Source of the DNA: Collinsella sp. 4_8_47FAA
Lineage (GTDB): Bacteria > Actinomycetota > Coriobacteriia > Coriobacteriales > Coriobacteriaceae
NCBI RefSeq assembly: GCF_000763055.1
Contig: NZ_KN214135.1
Span: forward strand, 514,290 to 578,289
Direction of reading: 5' to 3'
Length of the DNA stretch: 64,000 nt
Shown: piece by piece, positions 16,968-24,897 of the stretch
Position numbering within the stretch: position 1 is the stretch's first letter
Layout of the letters: each line of letters opens with the position of its first letter
Program-made: the position numbers and the translations under genes
The notes under the pieces: generated by a model
The model's input: only the letters and a program-made list of their open reading frames with translations
Database searches by the model: none
What the model was told of the DNA's origin: nothing

Positions 16968-17249
16968 TTACTTGATCTCCTGAATCGCGTAACGCGAAAC
17001 ATCTACGACGGCTCCGGATCGGACTTTGATCTGGACCTTCTCGCCTTCGATGCCTTTGACGGTTCCGTAGATACCGCCGGCGAAAAGAACCTCTTGACCC
17101 GGCTTGAGCTCGGTGTGCAGCTCCTTGAAGTACTTCTGCTTCTTCTTCATGTTGATTTGCGACCAGACGGTGTAAATCAAGCCCATGATGACAAGCAGGC
17201 CTAAAAGGGCGACCGAGGAGCTCAGGACGTTGGCTCCGAAATCGGCCAT
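16968..17249 (-). CDS. yajC: YajC-like single-span membrane protein inside the PTS operon
   Basis: A 93-residue protein. One N-terminal membrane helix (about 12-30) is followed by the YajC core: KKKQKYFKEL, then LKPGQEVLFAGGIYGTVKGI. YajC classically accompanies SecDF. Here its ATG overlaps the EIIA stop (TAATG) and no sec gene is near. YajC homologues occur in other mannose-family PTS operons, for example streptococcal hyaluronan loci, so a PTS-linked membrane role is likely. A general Sec role from here cannot be excluded. Confidence 0.88.
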   Translation of the reverse strand: MADFGANVLSSSVALLGLLVIMGLIYTVWSQINMKKKQKYFKELHTELKPGQEVLFAGGIYGTVKGIEGEKVQIKVRSGAVVDVSRYAIQEIK

Positions 17250-17692
17250 TAGATGCCGTCCTCGTCGCCGAAGATATCCTCTTCCTCGGAGCCGGCAACG
17301 GATGCGACCGTCTGGGCGGTGACGCCCGTCTGGCCAACGGTCACGGCCTGCTCGCCAAGCTCGGCGAGCGTGGCATTGCCGCGGAGGAACAGAAGCTCAA
17401 TAACCATGGGAAGGTTGGTGCCAGTCAGAACCTCGACGTTGTCGACATCCTGGGCAATCATCATCGACTGGTTGAACGGGGTGCCGCCAAGCAGGTCGGT
17501 AAAGACGAGCACGCCATCGCACTCCTCGCGCATGGCGGTAATAGCGGCGCGGAGATCCTCACCGTAGGAAGCAGCCTGGTCGCCCTCAAAAGGAACGACG
17601 GTAAAAGCGGGCTGGTCGCCGGCAACCATAGCGATAGCGCTAGCTAGGCCGGGTGCGAACTGTCCATGACCGGTAAGAATAAAGCCAACCAT
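17249..17692 (-). CDS. PTS EIIA, mannose family (GalNAc type)
   Basis: First gene of the operon, 147 residues. It receives phosphate from HPr on His9 (ILTGHGQFA) and passes it to EIIB. The family motifs VVPFEGDQA and FTDLLGGTPFNQ are present. The C-terminus is acidic (SEEEDIFGDEDG). Upstream lie an operator-like palindrome at 17807-17823 and a TATAGT -10 box at 17839-17844. Confidence 0.94.
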   Translation of the reverse strand: MVGFILTGHGQFAPGLASAIAMVAGDQPAFTVVPFEGDQAASYGEDLRAAITAMREECDGVLVFTDLLGGTPFNQSMMIAQDVDNVEVLTGTNLPMVIELLFLRGNATLAELGEQAVTVGQTGVTAQTVASVAGSEEEDIFGDEDGI

Positions 17693-17806
17693 TCAAATTT
17701 CCCTTCCGAAGGTGTGTACAATCTGAGTCCGATGATTTTCGGAAGCCAGCGGGCGCTCGCCCTTAAAGCTTCTTAGAAAGCCTTCTTTGAAGACCAGTGG
17801 TTTCTA

Positions 17807-17844
17807 AACTGGTAGTAACCACGTGACGTGTTGTTGTCACTATA
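17807..17844 (-). promoter_or_regulatory. GalNAc PTS operon promoter and GntR operator
   Basis: On the minus strand TATAGT (17839-17844) serves as -10. Downstream, AACTGGTAGTAACCA (17807-17821) matches the agaS site CTGGTAGTAACCAG. The adjacent ACCAGTGG..AACTGGT (17794-17813) may be a second overlapping site. Binding at about +10 to +25 would block transcription. Confidence 0.65.
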
Positions 17845-17876
17845 TCACCCCAAAAGAGGTCGCTTTCGTTGATTCA

Positions 17877-18145
17877 TACGGTAAAACGTTTTTGCACCGC
17901 TCACGGTGATAAATCGACCGTTTACCGGTCGTTAACACTTCTACCTGCGGTTTTGAAACCGTTTCGAAATGTTTTGGCAAAAGATCGGATCTTTTCCTGT
18001 GTCTAAACAACGCAGGGCGGCTAAAAATAGCGTGTAGAAAAATTGCAGGTCATTGTGAAGATATGTGAATTGGTCTTTTTGACTTAATACCAGTTAGAAC
18101 CAGTTTTGAGATTATCGGTGAACGGTAGTTTTCGACCGTTCACCG
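17877..18145. promoter_or_regulatory. Distal regulatory region of the GalNAc PTS operon with ACCGTTYACC motifs
   Basis: CGACCGTTTACCGGTCG lies at 17915-17931. A perfect inverted pair of 11-bp arms, CGGTGAACGGT and its complement, spans 18116-18145 with an 8-bp spacer. A degenerate GntR-like pair (ACCAGTTAGAACCAGT) lies at about 18089-18104. The first motif matches sites upstream of lacE (290-320). No ORF is convincing in 17700-18240. Confidence 0.45.
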
Positions 18146-18246
18146 GTTACTTGCAATCGTTTACAGTTATTTTCCCATATGAATCGGGGATACGCGATGG
18201 AGCGCTTGCGCGGGCGCGAGGCCTACCCTAGTGGTTTCGGTAACAA

Positions 18247-18279
18247 AAAACCCGCTAGAACGTTGTCCGTTCTAGCGGG
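18247..18279 (-). terminator. Terminator after the SurA-like membrane protein gene
   Basis: A 12-bp perfect stem (18251-18262 with 18268-18279), followed on the minus strand by TTTTTTG. Confidence 0.9.
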
Positions 18280-18323
18280 CTCAATCAGGTAGATCGGTTA
18301 GCGCGCAGTAGTGCAGGCAAACC

Positions 18324-19418
18324 TTACGCAAACAGGCCGTAGATGCTGATGTTGGCCTTGGCGTAGAGGCCGTTAGCATACTCGGTCCACTTGGAGCTGG
18401 CGCTCGAAGCCTGCGAGGAATACTGCTGATAAGCAGTGTAGTAGGCGGTCATGGCCTGCTTGTAGGTGGCGCTATCGGCCGTAAAGGCATCGTCGGCAAA
18501 GGCCTTGGCATAGGTGCTGTCGGCATCCTTCCAGGTGCCCTTTTCGCTATCCCACTCGTCGCCGGCAAGTTTGATGATGTAATCGGCGTAGTCCTTGCTC
18601 GCGGTCTCCTCGTTGCCGTCAGCAGGCTCGGTCGGGGCGGTCGGCATGCTTGCGGAGCTATCGCCCACCTTCTTCTTGTAGAGCTTCTGCAGCGTCGCGG
18701 ACTGACGGACGATCTGCTTGGCCTGGTCCTTGGACACGCCATACTGCGTGGCCATGGTCTTGTAGTCCGAAGTGCCGATGGAATCCTCGGCGTACTTCTT
18801 CATCTCCTTAGAAGAGACGGTGATGCCCTCGTCCTCGGCAGCGTCGAGCAGGATCTTGTTGCGCACGTAGGACAGGATGACGTCGGCAGAGGGAGCGGTG
18901 TAGTTGCCATCGCCATCCTTGACGGTGTCGAGGCTGTACTGGCTCTCAATGGCCTCGCGCGCGGTGATGTCGCTCTTCTTGCCGTTGTAGCTGTAGCTTG
19001 CCACGGTCGAATCGAGCTGGTCCTCGGTGAGGGTCGCCGAGCCGACACCCTTGCCGCCAAAACCACCATTGCCAATAAAGAAGCCAATCACGGCAGCAAT
19101 CACGACTGCAACCACAAAGGCGGCAATCATCGTCTTCTTGTGCTTGGATGCGCGGTCGTCTTCGTCGGAACCCAGGATATCGTCGTCCTCGTCCTGCTCC
19201 TCGGGCATGAGGTTCTCGTCGGCGGCGTCCGCGGCGATCTTTGCCTCCAGGCGAGCGTCCTCCTCCTCGGCCGTCGTACCGGCGGCAATATGTTCGGCAG
19301 ACGTACCGGCGACCAGATCGATCTTCTCCTCCTCATCACCATCGGGGCCTTCGCCGCGCTCGATGATCTGGATGCCGTCGATCTCGTCCTTCTCGTCCTT
19401 CTTTTGAATCAGACCCAT
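18324..19418 (-). CDS. Membrane-anchored protein with a SurA/PPIase-like N-domain, function unknown
   Basis: A 364-residue bitopic protein. Residues 1-93 are cytoplasmic and very acidic. One membrane helix follows (about 96-115, AAFVVAVVIAAVIGFFIG), then an external domain. About 160-245 resembles the helical N-terminal domain of SurA/PrsA chaperones: VRNKILLDAAEDEGITVS, EMKKYAED, KQIVRQSATLQKLYK. No parvulin domain follows; the rest is helical and Ala/Ser/Tyr-rich. A chaperone-like role outside the membrane is possible. It is a single-gene unit with its own terminator. Confidence 0.75.
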   Translation of the reverse strand: MGLIQKKDEKDEIDGIQIIERGEGPDGDEEEKIDLVAGTSAEHIAAGTTAEEEDARLEAKIAADAADENLMPEEQDEDDDILGSDEDDRASKHKKTMIAAFVVAVVIAAVIGFFIGNGGFGGKGVGSATLTEDQLDSTVASYSYNGKKSDITAREAIESQYSLDTVKDGDGNYTAPSADVILSYVRNKILLDAAEDEGITVSSKEMKKYAEDSIGTSDYKTMATQYGVSKDQAKQIVRQSATLQKLYKKKVGDSSASMPTAPTEPADGNEETASKDYADYIIKLAGDEWDSEKGTWKDADSTYAKAFADDAFTADSATYKQAMTAYYTAYQQYSSQASSASSKWTEYANGLYAKANISIYGLFA

Positions 19419-19544
19419 ATCAGTTACTCCTTGTTAGGAAACATAGTCCGCAATAGAATACGCCCGACAAAGCGCCGGGCGTATTGATTCTCAGGTTATA
19501 CGCAAACACTTAAGTACTATTTAGGCGTTTGCAGTCTGCATGCC

Positions 19545-20630
19545 TTAGGCCAGGTGCGCGATAACGGCATCGGCAAAGGCCTGCGTGCCCACAGCGCCCT
19601 CAACGGAGCCGGTCTGGGCACGACGAACGTCGCCGGTAACCTGCTCACCCTCGTCGAGCGTGGCAGAAACGGCGGCGCGAATGCGATTGGCCGCGCCGTT
19701 CTCGCCCAGGTGATCGAGCATCATAGCCGCGGACAGAATCTCGGCTGTGGGGTTAGCGATATCCTGGCCAGCGATATCGGGCGCGGAGCCGTGCGTAGCC
19801 TCGAAGATGGCGCAGTCGGCACCGATGTTGGAACCCGGAGCCATACCCAGTCCACCTACCAGACCGGCGCACAGGTCGCTCACAATGTCACCGTACAGGT
19901 TGGGCAGCACCAGGACATCGAAGTCGTTGGGGTTCTGGACCAGGCCCATGCAGGTGGCGTCGACGATCTTGTCGTTGAACTCGATATCGGGATAGTTGGC
20001 GGCCACCTCGCGCGCAACGCGCAGGAACAGGCCATCGGTCGCCTTCATGATGTTGGCCTTATGCACGGCCGTCACCTTTTTGCGGCCGCAGCGGCGGGCG
20101 TACTCAAAGGCGTACTCCACAATGCGGCGGCTCTTGGCGATGGAGATGGGCTTGATCGAGATAGCGGAATCGGCGGCGAAGGCCTTCTGACCCGAGCGCT
20201 CGACAAGCTGCGAGAGCTCCTCGACCTCGGCAGCCCCCTCATCGAACTCGATGCCGGCATAGAGGTCCTCGGTGTTCTCGCGCACGATGACCAGGTCGAC
20301 GTCGCGGAAGCGCGAGCCGTCGCCCGGCTGCGACAGGCAAGGGCGCACACAGGCGTACAGGTCAAAGTGCTTGCGCAGGGCGACGTTAACGCTGCGGAAA
20401 CCCGTGCCAACCGGCGTAGTAATGGGACCCTTGATGGCAACCTTGGTCTCGGCGACCGCATCGAGCACGTGCTGGGGCAGCGGCGTGCCAAACTCGTCCA
20501 TGACACCGGCACCGGCCTCCTGGACGTTCCAATTGATCTGGACACCGGCGGCCTCGACCACGCGGCGCATGGCCTGCGTAATCTCGGGACCGATACCGTC
20601 ACCGGGAATCAGGACTACATCGTGCGCCAT
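19545..20630 (-). CDS. NAD-dependent isocitrate dehydrogenase
   Basis: A 361-residue beta-decarboxylating dehydrogenase of the isocitrate/isopropylmalate family. It begins [13 protein letters not shown]. The substrate motif [18 protein letters not shown] (S, N, R, R) and [13 protein letters not shown] are typical of the NAD-dependent isocitrate enzymes rather than LeuB. The catalytic Lys is in AVHKANIMK, and metal ligands are in LYGDIVSDL. It would make 2-oxoglutarate for glutamate synthesis. No citrate synthase or aconitase gene is beside it. A homoisocitrate or tartrate dehydrogenase is the main alternative. Confidence 0.82.
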   Translation of the reverse strand: MAHDVVLIPGDGIGPEITQAMRRVVEAAGVQINWNVQEAGAGVMDEFGTPLPQHVLDAVAETKVAIKGPITTPVGTGFRSVNVALRKHFDLYACVRPCLSQPGDGSRFRDVDLVIVRENTEDLYAGIEFDEGAAEVEELSQLVERSGQKAFAADSAISIKPISIAKSRRIVEYAFEYARRCGRKKVTAVHKANIMKATDGLFLRVAREVAANYPDIEFNDKIVDATCMGLVQNPNDFDVLVLPNLYGDIVSDLCAGLVGGLGMAPGSNIGADCAIFEATHGSAPDIAGQDIANPTAEILSAAMMLDHLGENGAANRIRAAVSATLDEGEQVTGDVRRAQTGSVEGAVGTQAFADAVIAHLA

Positions 20631-20636
20631 AATCTG

Positions 20637-21335
20637 TTACTCCTCGTCTTCGGCGTCGTCAGATTTTTTAACGCTAGCACGCTTCTTCTTTTTGGAGAGA
20701 TCCAGGCCAAAACGTTTAACAAGCATTTCGCAAATCTCGCTCGAACGGGCCTTGAGATAGCTGCCTTTGCCGTTCTCGGCGTCGAACTTAAGGCGCAGCG
20801 CGAGCTTCTCGGCGACCTCGGCGTCAATCTCGCCCCGGCCAAACTCGTACAGGCAACCGAGCATGTCGCGATACTCAAGGTCGCCGTGGTAGCACTGGAT
20901 GGCCTCGTCCAGGATGGGCCAAGCCTCGCGCGAACGCTCGACGCTCGTGGCGCCCCACACGCACAGCAGGCGGAAGGCGGCATAGCGCAGCGTGGACGAA
21001 ATCTCATCGAACAGCGCGGTCTCGGCGCCCTCAAAGGCATCGCCCAGCTGCTCGGGGCAGGTGGTGGCGAGCGCCGCCAGGGCATCGAGAGCCTCCCAGC
21101 GGGTCTGAGCCTCGGGGCGGTCGAGCGCCTCGATCAGCGCGGGCACGCAGGGCACGACACGCTGCGGATCGCGCTCGGCAAGCAGGTGCAGCACGCGGGC
21201 GGCAAACTGACGGATGCGGCGCGTGGGGCAGCCGAGCTCCTGGACCAGGCGGTCGACGGCGTTCTCGTTCTCCTCTGCCAGCTGGAGCTGTGCCAGCTCC
21301 TCGTCGGTGAGCTGTTCGTCTTTGTTTTCTGCCAT
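20637..21335 (-). CDS. HEAT-repeat protein
   Basis: A 232-residue alpha-helical protein, acidic at both ends. Helical HEAT-like repeats run from about 25 to 190: RRIRQFAARVLHLLAERD, VPCVPALIEALDRPEA, TRWEALDALAALATTCPEQ. A Lys-rich segment (SKKKKRASVKK) precedes the acidic tail. It starts a few bases after the next upstream gene and ends seven bases before the isocitrate dehydrogenase start, so the two are probably cotranscribed. No catalytic residues are evident; a scaffolding role is likely. Confidence 0.75.
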   Translation of the reverse strand: MAENKDEQLTDEELAQLQLAEENENAVDRLVQELGCPTRRIRQFAARVLHLLAERDPQRVVPCVPALIEALDRPEAQTRWEALDALAALATTCPEQLGDAFEGAETALFDEISSTLRYAAFRLLCVWGATSVERSREAWPILDEAIQCYHGDLEYRDMLGCLYEFGRGEIDAEVAEKLALRLKFDAENGKGSYLKARSSEICEMLVKRFGLDLSKKKKRASVKKSDDAEDEE

Positions 21336-21350
21336 AGTTACCTCTTTTTA

Positions 21351-21779
21351 CTATTTCTTAGCGTGCTTGTCAGCACCCTTGCTGTCATCGGTGACCGAGA
21401 TGAGCTGTCGGTCGGCCGCGCCATTGCGACGCGCACGGCGGCGCTCCTCGGCATCGCCCGCGTCGGCGGCGGCGCGGTGAGCCTTGTTAACGTTAAAGAC
21501 CTCGTCGTGTTTGCGCCACGGACCGACGGACTCGCCAAAGCTCATCTTAAGGCCGGCGATAAAGCCGCCGAGCCAGCCGATCGGCGCAAACTGCACCAGC
21601 GGGAACAGCGAGAACACCCAGGTCAGCAGGATGACTGCCGCCGCTCCCGCAAAGTTGGCAATCCAGTAGTCGCGCTTGGTGATGACGCGCTTTTCGCACG
21701 CCCACTGGCCGCACAAAAAGCCAATGTAGATCGCGAAGAGAAAGAGCACCAGCGCAAGCACCACGAACGTCCAGCTCAT
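21351..21779 (-). CDS. Small membrane protein, function unknown
   Basis: A 142-residue protein. Two or three membrane segments lie in the first 85 residues (WTFVVLALVLFLFAIYIGFL and FAGAAAVILLTWVFSLFPLV). A charged cytoplasmic tail rich in Ala, Arg and Asp follows. I recognise no family. The ATG at 21779 (MSWTFV) follows GGGAG and overlaps the preceding gene's stop region, which suggests cotranscription with the dehydrogenase upstream. Confidence 0.65.
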   Translation of the reverse strand: MSWTFVVLALVLFLFAIYIGFLCGQWACEKRVITKRDYWIANFAGAAAVILLTWVFSLFPLVQFAPIGWLGGFIAGLKMSFGESVGPWRKHDEVFNVNKAHRAAADAGDAEERRRARRNGAADRQLISVTDDSKGADKHAKK

Positions 21780-21784
21780 GGGCG

Positions 21785-22864
21785 CTACTCCCCGTGATGG
21801 TGGCCGCAGCAGCACTCGTGGCCATCATCATGGCCGTGGCCGCCGCAGCACTCGTGGTCCTCGCCATGGTGGTGGCCGCAACCGCACTCATGGTCGTCGC
21901 CGTGCTCGCCGCAACCGCAGCCGTCCTCGTGAGCACCGTGCTCTTCGGGACGATACTGCGACCAGTCCAGACCGGCGGCGATGGCGTCGGCCTCCTCCTT
22001 ATAGAGGACCGTGATGGCCTGGGTGCCCAGCTTGGCACCACCGATGGCATCGAGCATGTCGTAGAGCGTAAAGGCCACGTCGGCGCCGGGCAGCGCAAGC
22101 TCGCGATCGTCGGCATAGGCGAGCGCCAAGCGCAGGTCCTTGATGAAGTGCTCGACCATAAAGCCGGGCTTGTAGTCGCCGTCGAGCGCCTTGGTAGCCA
22201 GGCTCTCCATGGCGCCGGACTTGCCGGTACCGCCCAGGATCATCTGGCGGGTCTTCTCCAGATCAAGGCCGCTCAGCTCGGCAAATGCCATGGCGTCTGC
22301 CATGCCGACCATGCAGGCGCCCAGCGACACCTGGTTGGCGAGCTTGGCAGCCTGGCCCTTGCCGGCGCCGTCGAAGCAGCAGATGTTGGCCGCAAAGGTG
22401 GCAAGGATGTCGCGGACCGGCGCGATGTCGTTCTCGGTAGCGCCCACGATAGCCGTGAGCGTACCGGCGATAGCGCCCGACTCGCCGCCGGTGACGGGGC
22501 AGTCAAACGCCATGCGACCAGAAACCTGGGCGGCCTCGGCAATGTCGCGCGCCAACTCGGGCGAGCTCGTGGTGAGGTCGATCAGGACCGCGCCGGGTTT
22601 AGTGCACGCGAGTAGGCCGTCGCCCGCCAGGTAGAGCTCCTCGACCTCGGAGGGATAGCCCACCATGGTAAAGACAACATCGGCGTTAGCCACGGCATCG
22701 GCCGGCGTATCGGCCCAAGCGGCACCGCGCTCGATAAGCGCGGCAGCCTTGGACTTGGTGCGGTTGTTGACCGTGACGGGATAGCCGGCATCCAGGATGT
22801 GACCGGCGATGGGGGCACCCATGATTCCGGTGCCGATAAATGCGACGGAGAGCTTGTTTGCCAT
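21785..22864 (-). CDS. Beta-hydroxyacid dehydrogenase with a His/Cys-rich metal-binding tail
   Basis: Residues 1 to about 300 are a standard 3-hydroxyisobutyrate / tartronate-semialdehyde reductase-type dehydrogenase. The NAD loop is FIGTGIMGAPIAG, the substrate motif is CPVTGGESGA, and the catalytic Lys is in GKGQAAKLANQ. The last 53 residues contain 14 His and 9 Cys in repeats such as HECGCGHHHGEDHE and HECCCGHHHGE. Family members normally end near residue 300, so the tail is an addition, probably binding nickel or zinc. Glyoxylate/tartronate or related reduction is inferred. It is the first gene of a leftward set of four. Confidence 0.85.
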   Translation of the reverse strand: MANKLSVAFIGTGIMGAPIAGHILDAGYPVTVNNRTKSKAAALIERGAAWADTPADAVANADVVFTMVGYPSEVEELYLAGDGLLACTKPGAVLIDLTTSSPELARDIAEAAQVSGRMAFDCPVTGGESGAIAGTLTAIVGATENDIAPVRDILATFAANICCFDGAGKGQAAKLANQVSLGACMVGMADAMAFAELSGLDLEKTRQMILGGTGKSGAMESLATKALDGDYKPGFMVEHFIKDLRLALAYADDRELALPGADVAFTLYDMLDAIGGAKLGTQAITVLYKEEADAIAAGLDWSQYRPEEHGAHEDGCGCGEHGDDHECGCGHHHGEDHECCGGHGHDDGHECCCGHHHGE

Positions 22865-22962
22865 GAAACCTTTCCTTTTGGGTTGGGTGTTGTTACCAGG
22901 TTGAATACTCGATGCCAGCGTTTGGGCAGTGAGCTGGGATCGATTACGGCCGCGTTACTTGC

Positions 22963-23916
22963 CTACTGACCGCGCACGCGACGGGCGATGCGGTCGGAAA
23001 GCGACGCCTTGTCGGCGCGGTTCTTACCCCAAAACGCGCAGGCCACCATGCCGGGGCCCACGTGCGAGCCAATGGTGGGGCCCACGGAGCTGCGAATGAT
23101 TGTGACGTCGGCGCAGCCCTCCTCCTTGCGGATGGCGGCTTCGAGCCAGTCACCGTCCTTTTCGGCATCGGCCGTCATGATGGCGATGGGCATGGTGCGG
23201 TCGGGCACGTAGTTCTCGCGGAACGACTTGAGGATGGACTTGAGCGCCTTCTTGCGGCCGCGGTTGACGCCGATCAGCGACAGCGAGCCGGCCAGGTCGT
23301 AGGAGAGCTCGGGCTTGACATCGAGCTTTGCCGTGAGCTGCGCCGCCGCGGGCGGAATGCGGCCGCCAGCAGCCAGTGCGTCGAAGCTCTCGAGCGTAAA
23401 GTAGCCGTGGACGTAGGTCTTTGCCTCGTTTGCCCAATCGACCAGCTGCTTGGCGGTCAGTCCCGCCGAACGCTGGCGCACGGCCTCGAGCGCCAGGAGC
23501 GCGCCAGTCGCGCAGGGCAGAGCGTTGTCGACCACGTACAGCTCAAAGTTGGGATACTCGGCGCGCACGGCATCTGCCGCCTGGCACGCGGAGTTGTAGC
23601 TCGACGACAGCGCCGAGGTAAAGCACAGGTAGACCGTGGGCGTGCCCTCTTTGGCGCACTCGGTAAAGAACTCGATATAGCGACCGAGCGACACAGCCGA
23701 GGTGGACACGCGGGCGCCGGCGCGCATGCGGTCGTAGAACTCCTTGGGTGTGATGCTCGACCAGATGTCGTCCGTGCGCTCTTCGCCATCGATAATGAAG
23801 GGGAAACCCAGGATATCGACATCGAGGTTCGCAGCGACCTCGGGGCTAAAGTCGCAGCAGGTATCGACGACGATGCGGCAACGGTTCGAATGACCGGCGG
23901 ATGCGGCCTTGTCCAT
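22963..23916 (-). CDS. DegV-family fatty-acid-binding protein
   Basis: A 317-residue DegV protein. Members bind long-chain fatty acids and pass them to fatty acid kinase (FakA); no fakA lies here. It begins IVVDTCCDFSPE where most have TD.. or DS... The second motif STSAVSLGRYIEFF, with Ser-Thr-Ser contacting the acyl carboxylate, and CFTSALSSSYNSA are typical. ATG at 23916 follows AAGGAG; the TTG three bases earlier is less likely. It is a separate unit from the genes downstream. Confidence 0.88.
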   Translation of the reverse strand: MDKAASAGHSNRCRIVVDTCCDFSPEVAANLDVDILGFPFIIDGEERTDDIWSSITPKEFYDRMRAGARVSTSAVSLGRYIEFFTECAKEGTPTVYLCFTSALSSSYNSACQAADAVRAEYPNFELYVVDNALPCATGALLALEAVRQRSAGLTAKQLVDWANEAKTYVHGYFTLESFDALAAGGRIPPAAAQLTAKLDVKPELSYDLAGSLSLIGVNRGRKKALKSILKSFRENYVPDRTMPIAIMTADAEKDGDWLEAAIRKEEGCADVTIIRSSVGPTIGSHVGPGMVACAFWGKNRADKASLSDRIARRVRGQ

Positions 23917-23934
23917 CAAAGCGACTCCTTACGT

Positions 23935-23967
23935 AAAAAGGCGGCCACCCGCATGGGATGGCCGCCA
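23935..23967 (-). terminator. Terminator after hpf
   Basis: On the minus strand GGCGGCCATCCC pairs with GGGTGGCCGCC, then TTTTTAC. Confidence 0.88.
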
Positions 23968-23995
23968 ACCGTTAACTCATGCAAGTTAACGTATT

Positions 23996-24580
23996 TTACT
24001 CGTCAAGTGTTTCGATGCGGGGCTTGATGATGCCATATCCACCATTCTTACGGTGATACACCACATTGATGAGACCAGTCGTCGCGTTCTCGAACACGTA
24101 GAAGTCGTGGCCCAGCAGATCGGTCTGCACCAGCGCCTGCTCCTCAGTCATCGGGGTGACATCGATGACCTTCTCGCGGACGAGCAGGTCGTCCTCCTCC
24201 TCGGGCAGCAGCAGGTCGGCCAGATCCTCGACGCGCTCGACCGGCGCAACATCCGCTGCACTGGCACCGCCCTGGCGGTTGTCCACGACCTTGGTCTTGA
24301 ACTTGCGCAGCTGGCGGGTGACCTTATCGGCGGAGAGATCGATGGCGGCATACATATCTGCGCCGTGCTCGGCAACGCGAATCACAGAGCCGCGGGCACG
24401 AACCGTAACCTCGACGATTGCCGGGTTGGGGTTCGAGGGGTTCTTCTCATAGCGAAGTACAACGTCGACCGTCATGGGCTCGATATCGAAAACCTTGAGC
24501 GCCTCGCCGATCTTCTCATCCACATGCGCACGCAGAGCATCGGTTACCGTCGTCTTGCGTCCAGAAACCTTGATATCCAT
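23996..24580 (-). CDS. hpf: Ribosome hibernation-promoting factor, long form
   Basis: A 194-residue two-domain protein. Residues 1-105 are the S30AE/YfiA domain (MDIKVSGRKTTVTDALRAHV, DMYAAIDLSADKVTRQLRKF). A linker follows, then the C-terminal dimerisation domain (about 135-194, FYVFENATTGLINVVYHRKNG). Long HPF silences and dimerises 70S ribosomes in stationary phase. ATG at 24580 has GGAG upstream; the frame continues 20 codons further without a ribosome site. It is monocistronic. Confidence 0.94.
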   Translation of the reverse strand: MDIKVSGRKTTVTDALRAHVDEKIGEALKVFDIEPMTVDVVLRYEKNPSNPNPAIVEVTVRARGSVIRVAEHGADMYAAIDLSADKVTRQLRKFKTKVVDNRQGGASAADVAPVERVEDLADLLLPEEEDDLLVREKVIDVTPMTEEQALVQTDLLGHDFYVFENATTGLINVVYHRKNGGYGIIKPRIETLDE

Positions 24581-24795
24581 ACGTGGCTCCAATCTGCCTC
24601 GGGGACTTACTGTACTGGCTATGTACCCATTGCCGTGCATTTAATCACGCGGATTCCTAAAGACCCGAATAACGATTGCTTGATACCGCATACCGAAGTC
24701 TCGTACTTTTCCATGGCAAAGTGCGCTATAGGAGGGCGTCGGCGGCTTTGTATTTGGTCCCGAAAATTGGCTTTGACCTGCTAGTTTTATTTGGA

Positions 24796-24831
24796 TGAAA
24801 AAGCCGGGCTCCCCTATTGGAGAAGCCCGGT
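24796..24831 (-). terminator. Terminator after the solute-binding lipoprotein gene
   Basis: On the minus strand CCGGGCTTCTCC pairs with GGGGAGCCCGG, then CTTTTTC. A second hairpin (GCGTCTCCTA / TAGGAGAGATGC) lies closer to the stop, at about 24853-24883. Confidence 0.8.
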
Positions 24832-24897
24832 AGTGCGTGTTGAAACCGTGAAGAGGCATCTCTCCTAGCGCATAGGAGACGCCACCCCTAGCAATAA

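Noticed and set aside
19554..21797. 747-residue open frame on the plus strand
   Set aside because: It crosses three genes on the other strand and has no recognisable domain.
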